The notes under the pieces are model-generated. The model was not told where the DNA came from. It made no database searches and saw nothing but the letters and a program-made list of their open reading frames with translations. The position numbers and the translations under genes were made by a program. A DNA stretch of 64,000 bases from Planctomycetota bacterium. Its GTDB lineage: Bacteria; Planctomycetota; UBA1135; GCA-002686595. The DNA lies in assembly GCA_016714045.1 (NCBI GenBank), contig JADJNY010000007.1, positions 124,001 to 188,000 of the forward strand, written 5' to 3'. Each line of letters opens with the position of its first letter. Position 1 is the first letter of the stretch. Positions 8,313-17,266 of this stretch are shown one piece after another.

Positions 8313-9383
8313 ATGCAGCCCCCGACGACGAACCCGGCGCCCGTGCGCGCCTTCGCGAGCGACAACAACGCCGGCGTCCATCCCGAAGTGCTCGCGGCGC
8401 TCACCGCGGCGAACGTGGGGCACGTGCGGGCCTACGGCGACGACCCGTGGACTGCGCGCGCCGTGGCGCGGATCCGCGAGCACCTCGGCCCCGACGCCGA
8501 CGTGCACTTCGTGTTCGGCGGCACGGCGGCGAACGTGCTCGGGCTCCAGTGCGTCACGCAGCCCTACCACGCCGTGATCTGCGCGCAGACGGCGCACATC
8601 GCAGTCGACGAGTGCGGCGCGCCCGAGCGCTTCACGGGCTGCAAGCTGCTCACGCTGCCGACGAAGGAAGGGAAGCTCGTGCCCGAGCAGCTCCCGCCGC
8701 TCCTGCACCACGGCGGGGACCAGCACCACTCGCAGCCGCGCGTCGTCTCCGTCTCGCAGTCGACGGAGCTCGGCACCGTGTACAAGCCCGCGGAGCTCCG
8801 CGCGCTCGCCGACGCGGCGCACGCGCACGGGCTCTTGTTGCACGTCGACGGTGCGCGGCTCGCGAACGCGGCGGCGGCGCTCGACGTACCGCTGCGCGCG
8901 ATCACGACCGACGCGGGCGTCGACGTGCTCTCGTTCGGCGGCACGAAGAACGGCTTGATGGGGGCGGAGGCCGTGGTCTTCCTGAACGGCACGAAGGCGC
9001 CCGACTTCAAGTTCGTGCGCAAGTCGGGCATGCAGCTCGCGTCGAAGATGCGCTTCGTCGCGGCGCAGTTCGACGCGCTGCTCGCGGACGATCTCTGGAA
9101 GCGCAGCGCCGCGCACGCGAACCGCATGGCGCAGCGCCTGGGCCGCGCGGTCGAGGGCATCCCCGGCGTCCGCCTCGCTCGTCCCGTCGAGGCGAATGGC
9201 GTCTTCGTCTTCCTGCCGCGCGCGGCGATCGCGCCGCTGCAACAGCGCTCGTTCTTCTACGTCTGGGACGAGGAGACGTGCGAGTGCCGCTGGATGACGT
9301 CCTTCGACACGACGGAGGGCGACGTCGACCGCTTCGCGGCGTCCGTGCGCGAGGTGTGTTCCGCCAAGGCGATGGCGCGCTGA
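8313..9383 (+). CDS. ltaE: low-specificity L-threonine aldolase (fold-type I PLP enzyme)
   Basis: Cytosolic PLP enzyme that cleaves threonine or allo-threonine to glycine and acetaldehyde. The 356-residue length is typical. Family marks are ASDNNAGVHPEV at the N-terminus, FGGTAANVLGLQ (PLP phosphate region), HVDGARLANA (the Asp that contacts the PLP ring), and the Schiff-base lysine in SFGGTKNG at about residue 215. An upstream in-frame TTG exists, but the ATG at 8313 fits the alignment start and sits right behind a -10 box. No SD is visible, in keeping with a leaderless message. It is followed by a hairpin and a convergent gene. Members of this beta-eliminating lyase group can differ in substrate, so the exact amino acid is inferred. 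Confidence 0.9.
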   Translation: MQPPTTNPAPVRAFASDNNAGVHPEVLAALTAANVGHVRAYGDDPWTARAVARIREHLGPDADVHFVFGGTAANVLGLQCVTQPYHAVICAQTAHIAVDECGAPERFTGCKLLTLPTKEGKLVPEQLPPLLHHGGDQHHSQPRVVSVSQSTELGTVYKPAELRALADAAHAHGLLLHVDGARLANAAAALDVPLRAITTDAGVDVLSFGGTKNGLMGAEAVVFLNGTKAPDFKFVRKSGMQLASKMRFVAAQFDALLADDLWKRSAAHANRMAQRLGRAVEGIPGVRLARPVEANGVFVFLPRAAIAPLQQRSFFYVWDEETCECRWMTSFDTTEGDVDRFAASVREVCSAKAMAR

Positions 9384-9414
9384 AGTCGTCGCGCGCGGAC
9401 GACGACGAAACGAA

Positions 9415-9446
9415 CGCGCGCGAGGAACGGGCGTCCCTCGCGCGCG
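9415..9446. terminator. hairpin between convergent genes
   Basis: An 11-bp perfect stem (CGCGCGCGAGG with CCTCGCGCGCG) around a 10-base loop lies between the end of the threonine aldolase gene and the end of the convergent FG-GAP gene. There is no T-run on either side, so it is probably a bidirectional terminator of the non-canonical kind expected at this G+C. Confidence 0.45.
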
Positions 9447-9465
9447 CGACGCTCGTGGCCGGGGC

Positions 9466-11181
9466 TCACGGCACGATCGTGCAGCTCACCGCGTTGCTCG
9501 CCGAGGTCAGGTGCCCGTCCGCGCCGAGCGTCACGAACGCGTGGTGGAACGTCCGCCCGACGAGGCAGCGCATGCGCCACGGAGCCGCGAGCCGGAAGCG
9601 CGCCACGGCCTCGCCCGACGCATGGAGCTCGCCGCGCGCGGGATCGAGCGGCGAGAGCCGCGGGTGGCGCAGACCGATCAGGAAGTAGCGGTCGGGCGCG
9701 AGGGGCACGAAGACCCCGTCGCGCGTGAAGCCCGGGTCGGTGCCGTGCATCGAGCCGAGGAGCAAGTAGCGCTCGCCCGCGTGCTCCGCTCCCGCACGCA
9801 GGAAGAGCTCCTGCGCGCCGCGCGCCGAGTACGAGATCTCCGCCACGTCCGCCTCGAGCGGCGCGTGTTGCGGCGGCGGGGGAGGCGGCGCCGCGTCGTT
9901 GCCGGAGATCGCGCGCACTCGGCCCGAGTTCGTGCCCACGGGGTTCGCACCGGGAGCGCCGACCACGAGGTCGGGCGACTCGTTGCCGTCGAGGTCGCGT
10001 CCCGCGTCGAGCGCGGCGCCGAGCCGTTCGTTCGTCGTCGTTCCGAGGACGTCGAGCAGCACTGCGCCCGTCGCGCCCGAGACGAGCCGGGCGGCGCCCG
10101 CCTGCGTCGCGGTCGTCGTCGTCTCCGGCGCGCCGATCCACAGGTCGCCGCGCCCGTCGTAGTCGACGTCGCCCGCCGCCGCGATGCGCAGGCCGAACGC
10201 GCGCCATCCGACGGGCGACGCGATGCTCGCGATCGGCCCGGCCGCCGAGGCCGCGCCGGAGACGAGCTGCACGTAGCCCGGCCCCGTCGTCGGGCTCTGC
10301 CGCGCGCCGATGGCGAGGTCGGGCACGCCGTCGCCGTCGAGGTCGCCGGGAGCTGCGAGCGCGCTGCCGAAGGCGTCGCGCGCGGCGCCGCCGGTCCACG
10401 TGCGCAAGACGGCGCCGGAAGCACCCGAGTGCAGGCGCACGAGCCCCGGCTGCGTCGTGACGCTCGGCGCGAACGGACCGCCGACGGCGAGTTCGCCGAC
10501 GCCGTCGCCGTCGACGTCGCGCACGGCAGTGATCGCGCTGCCGTAGAGCATCAGCGCTGCGTTCCCGTGCAGCGAGAGGCGCGTCGCGCCGCTGACGCTC
10601 GCGTAGACGCGGACGGAGCCCGCGCTCGCGCCGCCGTCGTCGTCGTCGATCGCGGAAGCGGCGAACTCGTCGCGCCCGTCGCCGTCGAGGTCGCCCAGGC
10701 CCGCCACCGTCCAACCGAGGTGGTCATTCGCGCCGTCGCCAAAGGCTTCGAAGAGCAGCGCGCCGTCTGCGCCCGAGAGCACGCGCACGAGCCCCGCGCC
10801 CGCGCGCCCCGGCGCGTTCGCTTGCCACGCGCCGACGACGAGCTCGCGCTTCCCGTCTCCGTTCCAGTCGGAGACGCTCGCGAGCGCCGCTCCGAAGCGG
10901 CTCCCGACCGTCGGACCGTTCGCCTGCCAGACGAGCGCGCCCGTCGCGCCCGAGAGCACGCGCACGACGCCCGCACCTGCGGCGCCGAGCGGTGCACCGG
11001 CAGCGACCTCGCTGCGCGCGTCGCCGTCGAGATCGCCGCACAGCACCACGCCCGATCCGAACTGCTCGTTCGCGATCAAGCCGCTGATCGACCAACGTTC
11101 CGTTTGTGCCCGCGCCAGTCCGCCGAGCACGAACACGCCAGCGCACGCGCCCGTGGCGACGTGCGAAGTCCTCCGCATCAT
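9466..11181 (-). CDS. exported FG-GAP (integrin alpha-like) beta-propeller protein
   Basis: A 571-residue secreted protein. Starting at the double ATG (11181), it has a signal peptide ending near GLARAQT. A G-run (GGGGGGG on the minus strand) 5-11 bases upstream serves as SD. About seven FG-GAP repeats follow, each with a DxDGDG-type loop (CGDLDGDARSE, LGDLDGDGRDE, VRDVDGDGVGE, PGDLDGDGVPD, AGDVDYDGRGD, GRDLDGNESPD), as in a seven-bladed propeller. The C-terminal ~130 residues (from about LEADVAEISYSARG) form a separate beta-rich module ending SCTIVP. A longer open frame reaches 11442 but would run through the tRNA-Leu gene, so the 11181 start is preferred. Ligand and role are unknown. Confidence 0.85.
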   Translation of the reverse strand: MMRRTSHVATGACAGVFVLGGLARAQTERWSISGLIANEQFGSGVVLCGDLDGDARSEVAAGAPLGAAGAGVVRVLSGATGALVWQANGPTVGSRFGAALASVSDWNGDGKRELVVGAWQANAPGRAGAGLVRVLSGADGALLFEAFGDGANDHLGWTVAGLGDLDGDGRDEFAASAIDDDDGGASAGSVRVYASVSGATRLSLHGNAALMLYGSAITAVRDVDGDGVGELAVGGPFAPSVTTQPGLVRLHSGASGAVLRTWTGGAARDAFGSALAAPGDLDGDGVPDLAIGARQSPTTGPGYVQLVSGAASAAGPIASIASPVGWRAFGLRIAAAGDVDYDGRGDLWIGAPETTTTATQAGAARLVSGATGAVLLDVLGTTTNERLGAALDAGRDLDGNESPDLVVGAPGANPVGTNSGRVRAISGNDAAPPPPPPQHAPLEADVAEISYSARGAQELFLRAGAEHAGERYLLLGSMHGTDPGFTRDGVFVPLAPDRYFLIGLRHPRLSPLDPARGELHASGEAVARFRLAAPWRMRCLVGRTFHHAFVTLGADGHLTSASNAVSCTIVP

Positions 11182-11316
11182 GTTTCCCCCCCTGTTGCGC
11201 CGCTCGTTTCCCGGACGAGCAGCGGGTGCAGCCACGAGTGCTGCGCTGCGGACGGGAGAGGAGATCGACCGATCGCGCGGTCGGACCTGAACGCGAGCGC
11301 GGACTCGGGAGAGAGG

Positions 11317-11400
11317 TGGGGAGAGCGGGATTCGAACCCGCACGGCCCGAAGGCCTTCGGATTTTAAGTCCGATGCGGCTGCCGGTTTCGCCATCTCCCC
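11317..11400 (-). tRNA. tRNA-Leu (anticodon TAA)
   Basis: On the minus strand the 84 bases fold as a class II tRNA: a 7-bp acceptor GGGGAGA/TCTCCCC, the anticodon stem TCGGA/TCCGA with loop CTTAAAA (anticodon TAA), a long variable arm (AGGCCTTCGGGCCGT) typical of leucine tRNAs, and a T-arm with GTTCGAATC. The discriminator is A; the next bases are CCT, so the 3' CCA is not fully encoded. Confidence 0.95.
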
Positions 11401-11476
11401 GGGCGCCTCGACAGTGTGACGGCGTCGGAGCGGGGCGTCCACCGCGGCGCCTCGTCGTCGCCGACGGGGATCGAGG

Positions 11477-13321
11477 TCAGCGCGGTGCGGAGCGCAAGAG
11501 GCTCTCGATCGCGTCGGCGCGAGCGCTCTCGCCGCGCGCTCGGGCGCGGACGAGCGCGCGCTCGAGGCCCGCGCGGGCCTCGGCGTCGAGCGCGTCGGCG
11601 GAGCGGGCGCGCACGGCGTCGGCCCGGCCCGCTTCGCACGCGGAGAGCAGCGCGGCGCGCACGGCGCGCGGGTCGTCGGGGCGCAGGCGCGCGGCCTCGG
11701 CGTAGGCGTCGGCGGCGCGGTCGAACTCGCCGCGCTCGAGCGCGAGGCGTCCGGAGAGCGCGTGCGCGTCGGCGGAGCTCGCGTCGCGCCGCAGGAGCTC
11801 CTCGAGTTCCGCCAGAGCCTCGTCCCGCCGCTCCATGCGCGCGAGGAGCGCGGCGCGTTCGTAGCGCACCGAGGCGTTCTTCGGCATCAGGCGCACCGCA
11901 GCGCCGAGCGCCTCGAGCGCGCCCGCGCGGTCGCCCGACTGCTCCTTCGCGCGCGCGAGCCGCTGCAGCGCTTCGACGTCACCGCGCACGACGGCGCCCG
12001 CACGTTCGAACTCCGCGCGCGCTTCCTCGCGGCGTCCCGCGCGCTCGAGCGCGTACGCGAGGTTGCGCCGAGCCGGGTGGTTGTCGGGTTCGATCGCGAG
12101 CGCGCGTTCGAACAGCACGACGCCGTCGCGCCAGTACCCGACCTCGACCGACGTGCGCCAGCCGCAGGCCGCGAGCGCCGCGATCGCGAGGGCCGCGACC
12201 GCACGGCGCGCGCGCGGACGACCGCTCACGAGCGCCGCGATCTCGTACGCGAGCGCGACGACGGCGCCCGTGAGCGGGACGTACGTGTAGCGCTGCGCGA
12301 TCGACTGGTAGCCGACCTGGACGAGCCCGATCACGGGCACGAGCGTACCGACGTACCACGCGAGCCCGACGAACCGCCACGGCCGGCGCGCGCGGCCGCG
12401 CCAGGCCCACGCGGCGAGGAGGAAGAGCACGGGCGCGCTCCCGGCGACCGGGAGCGGGCTGCACGCGCGCGACGCGTGCAGCACGGAGAGCTCCGACGGC
12501 CAGGCCGCGCGGCCGAGGTAGCGCGCGTACGCGACGACGGCGTTCGCCGCACGCGCGCCGAAGCCCGCTCCATCGCCCGCGACCACGGCGCCGCCCGCGC
12601 GTTGCACGAGGAACGTGACGACCGAGGACGCCGCCGCGAGGGCGACGAAGGGCGCGACGTCGGCGAGGAGCGCGCGCACGCTCCGCGGGTTCGTCCGCAG
12701 CGAGCGGAGCGGCCAGACCTCGAGAACGAGCAGCAGGAAGGGGAACGTGACGAGCATCGGCTTCGCCAGGAGCCCGAGCGCGAAGACCAACAGCGCCACG
12801 AGCTGGTCACGACGGCGTCCCGACTCGACGAACGCGGTCCACGCGCGGAGCGCGAGCACGAAGAACAGGTGCGAGAGCGTGTCCTTGCGCTCCGCGACCC
12901 ACGCGACGGATTCGACGTGCACGGGATGCAGCGCGAAGACGCCCGCGACGAACAGCGCCGGCCACCACGCGCGCGTCCAGCGGTGGAGGAGCGCCGCGAG
13001 GAGCGCCGTGGAGGCGAGGTGGAGCGCCAGGTTGACGAGCTTCGAGGCCCCGGCGTGCACGCCGAACAGCGCGACGTCGAGCTGGAGCGAGAGCCACGTC
13101 AGCGGGTGCCAGTTCGCCTCCTCGCCCGTCGTGAGCGCCCAACGCAGGTTCTCGAGCGACAGGCCGCTCGTCACGTGCGCGTTGGCGTAGACGTAGCCCG
13201 AATCGTCGAGCGGGACGAAGTCGTGGCGCGCGACACCGGCGTAGGCCGCCGCGGTGGCGAGGAGCACGAGCGCGAGCGACGCGGCGCGCGCGCGCGGCGA
13301 GGGCTCGCTCGCGCCGATCAC
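11477..13321 (-). CDS. TMTC-like polytopic membrane protein with C-terminal TPR repeats
   Basis: 614 residues. The N-terminal two-thirds has about ten hydrophobic helices with conserved loop motifs of the bacterial TMTC/GT-C-like group (HPVHVESVAWVAERKDTLSH, NWHPLTWLS, a luminal DFVPLDDSGYV near the start). The C-terminal ~220 residues carry four or five tetratricopeptide repeats (EPDNHPARRNLAYALE, ASSADAHALSGRLALERG). Related eukaryotic TMTC proteins are O-mannosyltransferases; in bacteria the acceptor is unknown, so protein glycosylation is an inference. It lies 34 bases downstream of the DUF2959 lipoprotein gene on the same strand and could be co-transcribed with it. Confidence 0.75.
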   Translation of the reverse strand: MIGASEPSPRARAASLALVLLATAAAYAGVARHDFVPLDDSGYVYANAHVTSGLSLENLRWALTTGEEANWHPLTWLSLQLDVALFGVHAGASKLVNLALHLASTALLAALLHRWTRAWWPALFVAGVFALHPVHVESVAWVAERKDTLSHLFFVLALRAWTAFVESGRRRDQLVALLVFALGLLAKPMLVTFPFLLLVLEVWPLRSLRTNPRSVRALLADVAPFVALAAASSVVTFLVQRAGGAVVAGDGAGFGARAANAVVAYARYLGRAAWPSELSVLHASRACSPLPVAGSAPVLFLLAAWAWRGRARRPWRFVGLAWYVGTLVPVIGLVQVGYQSIAQRYTYVPLTGAVVALAYEIAALVSGRPRARRAVAALAIAALAACGWRTSVEVGYWRDGVVLFERALAIEPDNHPARRNLAYALERAGRREEARAEFERAGAVVRGDVEALQRLARAKEQSGDRAGALEALGAAVRLMPKNASVRYERAALLARMERRDEALAELEELLRRDASSADAHALSGRLALERGEFDRAADAYAEAARLRPDDPRAVRAALLSACEAGRADAVRARSADALDAEARAGLERALVRARARGESARADAIESLLRSAPR

Positions 13322-13355
13322 GACCGGAACGCGGGGGACGCAGCGAGAGCGCGCG

Positions 13356-14000
13356 TCATCCCTGGCCCATTTGCTTCAAGAACGCGTCGGCCTCCGCGAT
13401 CGACGCCTCCATCTCGCGCACGAGGCCGGCGACGTCGCTCTCGATCGTCCCGAGATTCCCCGAGAGCGATGCGATCGCCTGCGCGTTCAGGTTGTGCTTG
13501 AGGAAGAGCACGTGGTCGTGCAGCGACGTGAGGACGGGCCCCATCTTGGCCGCGGCCTTCTTCATCGCGGCGAGCAGCTGCGCGTAGCGCGCGCGCGTGT
13601 CCGCGAGCGTCGTCTCGCTCTGCGAGCGCAGCTTGGGATCGTGCATCTCGCCGAGCTCCTTCTTCCACTCCGTGAAGAGGTCCTCGGCGACCGTCTCGAT
13701 CGAATCGATGCGGCCCTTCACCTCGTCGACGCGCTCGGAGCAGTCCTCGTAGTGTCCGTTCAACTTCGAGTAGACGGCCTCGAGGTCGCCGCCGCGGAAG
13801 CCGGTCACGGACTGGAACGCGGCGAGCGCGCTCTGGAACTCCTTCTTCGCGTCCGCCTGCGCCTCGCGCCCTTCCTCGACGCGGTCGATCAGGATGTCGC
13901 GCTTCTCGACGCCGAACTTCTCCATCACGCCGTAGTACGCCGTCCGGCAGCTCGCGCCGAGGCTGACGAAGAGAAGGAGACCGAGGATCCAGTGCTTCAT
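13356..14000 (-). CDS. DUF2959 family lipoprotein
   Basis: 214 residues from the ATG at 14000. The N-terminus MKHWILGLLLFVSLGASC is a lipoprotein signal with lipobox GASC, so the protein should be lipid-anchored. The rest matches the DUF2959 pattern: YYGVMEKFGVEKRDILIDRV, FQSVTGFRGGDLEAVYSKLN, PVLTSLHDHVLFLKHNLNAQ and AIASL. It is mostly helical and probably coiled-coil. The biochemical role of this family is not established. An upstream in-frame start would prepend residues before the signal and is not favoured. No strong SD is visible. Confidence 0.85.
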   Translation of the reverse strand: MKHWILGLLLFVSLGASCRTAYYGVMEKFGVEKRDILIDRVEEGREAQADAKKEFQSALAAFQSVTGFRGGDLEAVYSKLNGHYEDCSERVDEVKGRIDSIETVAEDLFTEWKKELGEMHDPKLRSQSETTLADTRARYAQLLAAMKKAAAKMGPVLTSLHDHVLFLKHNLNAQAIASLSGNLGTIESDVAGLVREMEASIAEADAFLKQMGQG

Positions 14001-14129
14001 GGCGCGGATGCTAACGCCTCGCCGCGCGGCCACGCAGCCGGGAGTCCGCGCGAGCCGGTTTTTCGCGCGAGTGCGAGGCCGGCGCGATCCGATGCAGGGG
14101 CGCGTTCGAGGCTCTCGCGAGGCCCCGGC

Positions 14130-14157
14130 TTGACCGGGGTTCGCGCGCGGGTATCCT
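14130..14157 (+). promoter_or_regulatory. tRNA-Cys promoter
   Basis: TTGACC (14130-14135), a 16-base spacer and TATCCT (14152-14157), ending 14 bases before the mature 5' end of tRNA-Cys. This is one of the clearest sigma-70-type promoters in the window. Confidence 0.65.
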
Positions 14158-14171
14158 CTCGCACCTCGTCG

Positions 14172-14247
14172 GGCGGCATAGCCAAGTGGCTAAGGCGACG
14201 GATTGCAAATCCGTTATTCCCCGGTTCAAGTCCGGGTGCCGCCTCCA
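14172..14247 (+). tRNA. tRNA-Cys (anticodon GCA)
   Basis: A cloverleaf with acceptor GGCGGCA/TGCCGCC, anticodon loop TTGCAAA (anticodon GCA), T-arm GTTCAAGTC and discriminator T, the identity base of cysteine tRNAs. The CCA end is encoded at 14245-14247, unlike the tRNA-Leu in this window. Confidence 0.95.
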
Positions 14248-14563
14248 ACCCCGAAGGAGTGCGCGAGCGCGGTGCGGCGCGTCGGCGCGTCCGCCCGGAG
14301 GTCCGAGCCCGCCCGTCGGCGGACCCTCGTCGCCCGGAACTTCCTTCCGAGCACGCTCCCGGTCGTCCCATTCGAACGGTCCGTGAGGACTCGTCGACCG
14401 CCGTGGTCCGCGCGGTCGTCCGGCGCACCGGCCGCGGCGCGGTCTTGCAGCCCGCGAGCCCTTCTCGAGGCGTGATTCCCCGCGCGCGCCTTGACAGGTG
14501 AGGATGAAAGGCGAGCCTTGGGATGCTCCCCGGTTTCCTCCCGGTCCCCCTGAAGCCCAGCCC
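14248..14563. other. intergenic region between tRNA-Cys and the nuclease gene
   Basis: No gene is supported here. A consensus TTGACA stands at 14491-14496, with the best candidate -10 17 bases on (AGCCTT) being poor; it may still be the -35 of the nuclease gene. No U-tract terminator is visible after the tRNA. Confidence 0.4.
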
Positions 14564-16327
14564 ATGAGTCGATTCGCCTCGTCCTTCCTCCGCGCCGCGG
14601 CGCTCCTCCTCCTCGGCGTCCCGGCGTTCGCGCAGTGGAATCCGGCGGCCGGACAGTGGGGGAAGGTGGACCCGGCCGACCTGCGCGTCGTCACGTGGAA
14701 CGTGCAGGACGGCCTGTGCTCCACGAACGCGAAGGTCGAAGGGTTGAACAACTGGTGCGCGCTCGCGCGCATCGTCGCGGCGCTCAAGCCCGACGTGCTC
14801 GTGTTGCTCGAGTGCGCCGACAACTCGGGCAACGGCACGGGGAGCGGAGCGGACAGCGTCGCGACGCTGACGACGGTGCTCGGTCAGTTCCTCCACGGCG
14901 GCACGGACACGTTCAACGGCAACACGCCGATCACGAGCTGGGTGCAGAAGTACGCCGCGAGCTACGACCTGCCCTACGCCTACGTCTCGAGCGAGTCGGA
15001 CGGCTTCAACCGCAACTGCATCCTGTCGCGCTACCCGCTCGCCGACTTGAACGGCGACACGAAGAGCGCGATCGCGGACATCCCGACCGTGACCGCGAGC
15101 GCGTGGGCGCCCGGCGGCGACGGCGGTCTGCGCGGGTTCGCGTTCGTCGAGTTCGACCTGCCCAACGCGACGTACCTGGGCAACCTGGTGACGGGCTTCG
15201 CGCACTTGAAGGCGGGCGGAGCCGCGTCGGACCACGACCAGCGCATCACCGCCGCGCAGAACGTCGCCTACGTCCTCCGCTACTGGTTCAACGGGAACGG
15301 AGGCGCGACCCCCGACCCGCTCGCGAAGGTCGCGGACGTCCCGGTGGCGACGAGCGTGCTCCCCGCGACGACGCCGATCGTGCTCGCGGGCGACTGGAAC
15401 GAGGACGAACTCGGCAACGGTGCGACGCGCGGCCCCGCGGACTGGCTCTCCCAGGCGCAGACCGTCGGCGGGACGACGGACGGGACGGACCGCGACGGAT
15501 CCGACATGACCGTCGACACGGCGACGCACTTCTCGACGGGCAGCGACGCGTCGCACAACTCGGGCTCGAAGCTCGACTACGTCGCGTGGCAGGACTCGAT
15601 CGCGACGCTGCGCGTCCAGACGATCTTCATCAGCGGCTCGAACTCGTCCGCGGCGCAGCCGGCGGAGCTCGCGGGCTTCAGCGGCGGCGCGCAGGGTTGC
15701 ACGTCCGCCGCGTCCGACCACCGGCCCGTGCTCGTCGACCTGCGGCTCCCCGTCGTCGACTGCAACGCGAACGGGATCGCCGATACGACCGACATCGTTC
15801 AGGGGACGAGCGCCGACACGAACGGCAACCAGGTGCCCGATTCCTGCGAAGCGATCGGCAGCGCGTTCTGCTACGGCAACGGATCGGAGGGCGCGGTGAT
15901 CCTGTGCCCCTGCCTGAACCTCGGCCTCACCGGCCACGGCTGCGCGAACTCGGTCAACTCGCAGGGCGCCCTGCTCGGCGCGACGGGCGCCACGAACCCG
16001 GACACGGTCGTGCTCCGCGCGTCCGGCATGCCCGCGGTCGTGAGCTCGATCTTCCTGAAGGGCGACGTGCGCAGCACGACGGGCGTGCTCTTCGGCGACG
16101 GCGTGCGCTGCGTCGACGGCAGCCTGATCCGGCTCGGGACCGTGGCGAACGTCGCGGGTGCTTCGCAGTACCCGAACGTGGGTCAGCAGCTCGTCTCCGT
16201 GCGCGGCGGCACGCCGCCAGGGAGCGGGCTCATCGGCTACTACCAGACGTACTACCGCAACTCCGCGGCGACGTACTGTCCGCCCGAGACCTTCAACGTC
16301 TCGAACGCGCTCCAGATCTCCTGGTGA
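14564..16327 (+). CDS. exported endonuclease/exonuclease/phosphatase-domain protein with calcium-type repeat and C-terminal Cys domain
   Basis: 587 residues from the ATG at 14564, which begins a clear signal peptide (SFLRAAALLLLGVPAFAQ). Residues about 35-385 form an EEP-fold domain with LRVVTWNVQDG, the metal-binding Glu in VLVLLECAD, IVLAGDWNEDE and the terminal SDHRPVLVDLRLP, so a secreted phosphodiesterase or nuclease is likely. A thrombospondin-3-like Asp/Asn-rich stretch follows (CNANGIADTTDI, DTNGNQVPDSCE). The last ~155 residues are a Cys-containing beta-rich module (FCYGNGSEG, CPCLNLGLTGHGCANS, YYQTYYRNS) that I believe recurs at the ends of exported proteins in high-GC Planctomycetota; it may act in surface attachment or sorting. 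Substrate unknown. Confidence 0.85.
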   Translation: MSRFASSFLRAAALLLLGVPAFAQWNPAAGQWGKVDPADLRVVTWNVQDGLCSTNAKVEGLNNWCALARIVAALKPDVLVLLECADNSGNGTGSGADSVATLTTVLGQFLHGGTDTFNGNTPITSWVQKYAASYDLPYAYVSSESDGFNRNCILSRYPLADLNGDTKSAIADIPTVTASAWAPGGDGGLRGFAFVEFDLPNATYLGNLVTGFAHLKAGGAASDHDQRITAAQNVAYVLRYWFNGNGGATPDPLAKVADVPVATSVLPATTPIVLAGDWNEDELGNGATRGPADWLSQAQTVGGTTDGTDRDGSDMTVDTATHFSTGSDASHNSGSKLDYVAWQDSIATLRVQTIFISGSNSSAAQPAELAGFSGGAQGCTSAASDHRPVLVDLRLPVVDCNANGIADTTDIVQGTSADTNGNQVPDSCEAIGSAFCYGNGSEGAVILCPCLNLGLTGHGCANSVNSQGALLGATGATNPDTVVLRASGMPAVVSSIFLKGDVRSTTGVLFGDGVRCVDGSLIRLGTVANVAGASQYPNVGQQLVSVRGGTPPGSGLIGYYQTYYRNSAATYCPPETFNVSNALQISW

Positions 16328-16331
16328 GCAC

Positions 16332-17009
16332 ATGGCGAAGCGCCGCGACGAACCGCGCGCGTCGCGCTGGCTGCTCCAGGCCGTAGCGCTCGCGCTCCTC
16401 GGGCTCGCGCCGCTCGTAGCGACGCGCGAGCCGGTCGCGCTCGTCGCCTGGTTCGCGCTCGTCGCGCCCGGCGCGGGCGTGCTCGCGGGCGCGGCGCGCC
16501 TCCCCGCGTGGCCCTGGGCGCCGGTCGTACCCGCGCTCTGGATGGCGGCGCTCGCGCTCGCGACCGCCGACGGCGCGCGCGTCGTGCCGACGCCCGCGTT
16601 CGCCGCGGGCGTGTGGAGCGGGCTCTACCTCGCCGGCTTCGGCGCGGGCCGGATCGCGGGGCCCTCGGGTCCGCGCCTCGCCGCCGCGGTGACGCTCGCG
16701 CTCGCGGCCCTCGTGGGAGTGCCGATCGGGCTCGGGCTCTGCGACGCACCGCTCCCGCCCGAGTGGACCGCGCGCGTGATGCGGCTCTCGCCGCTCACGT
16801 GGACGCTCGAGGCCGCGAGCGTCGACTGGCTGCGTCACGCGGCGTTCTACGAGCGCGCGCACGCCTTCGACCTCGGCCCCGAGCTCATCGGCCGGCCGCG
16901 CCCCGCCCTTGCGGGAGGCCTCGCGCTTGTGTTGGGATGTCTCGCCGCCTGGGTCGGGATTCGGGTCTCCCGCGCCGGGAGCACCGATCCCGCGCCCGCC
17001 CGCAGCTAA
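16332..17009 (+). CDS. hypothetical integral membrane protein
   Basis: 225 residues with five or six hydrophobic segments (for example LLQAVALALLGLAPLV, VALVAWFALVAPGAGVLAG, LAAAVTLALAALVGVPIGL and a C-terminal one ending LAAWVGIRVS). No enzyme motif is seen. The ATG at 16332 lies 4 bases after the stop of the nuclease gene, so co-translation is likely; the NIL-domain gene begins 4 bases after its stop. A loop region containing ASVDWLRHAAFYERAHAFD separates the fifth and last segments. I do not recognise the family. Confidence 0.65.
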   Translation: MAKRRDEPRASRWLLQAVALALLGLAPLVATREPVALVAWFALVAPGAGVLAGAARLPAWPWAPVVPALWMAALALATADGARVVPTPAFAAGVWSGLYLAGFGAGRIAGPSGPRLAAAVTLALAALVGVPIGLGLCDAPLPPEWTARVMRLSPLTWTLEAASVDWLRHAAFYERAHAFDLGPELIGRPRPALAGGLALVLGCLAAWVGIRVSRAGSTDPAPARS

Positions 17010-17013
17010 TCGC

Positions 17014-17247
17014 ATGGCTCTGCACAAGTACTTCTGCACGTTCCCCCAGGAGCTGATCTCCGAGCCGATCATCAGCCACACGCTCGGCGACAAGTTCGGC
17101 GTCGTGCCGAACATCCGCGCGGCCAGCATCACGGACGCGATGGCGCTCGTCGCCGTCGAGATCGAGGGCGACGAAGCGGCGATCCAGTCCGCGGTCGGCT
17201 ACCTGAAGCAGCGCGGCGTGCGGGTCGAGGAGATCACGGACGGCTGA
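17014..17247 (+). CDS. NIL domain protein
   Basis: A 77-residue stand-alone NIL (ferredoxin-like) domain, the small domain otherwise found at the C-terminus of MetN methionine ABC ATPases and in some ferredoxins. It opens MALHKYFCTFPQELISEPII and continues with GDKFGVVPNIRAASI and VGYLKQRGVRVEEI. In MetN the domain binds methionine and regulates transport; a substrate-sensing or ferredoxin-partner role here is inference. The short-ORF ATG at 17014 is chosen because the domain begins at once; longer upstream frames only read across the previous gene. Confidence 0.85.
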   Translation: MALHKYFCTFPQELISEPIISHTLGDKFGVVPNIRAASITDAMALVAVEIEGDEAAIQSAVGYLKQRGVRVEEITDG

Positions 17248-17266
17248 GCACCGCGCGGAGCTCGTG

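Noticed and set aside
11182..11442. N-terminal extension of the FG-GAP protein to 11442
   Set aside because: It runs through the tRNA-Leu gene; the ATG at 11181 starts a clear signal peptide with a G-rich SD.
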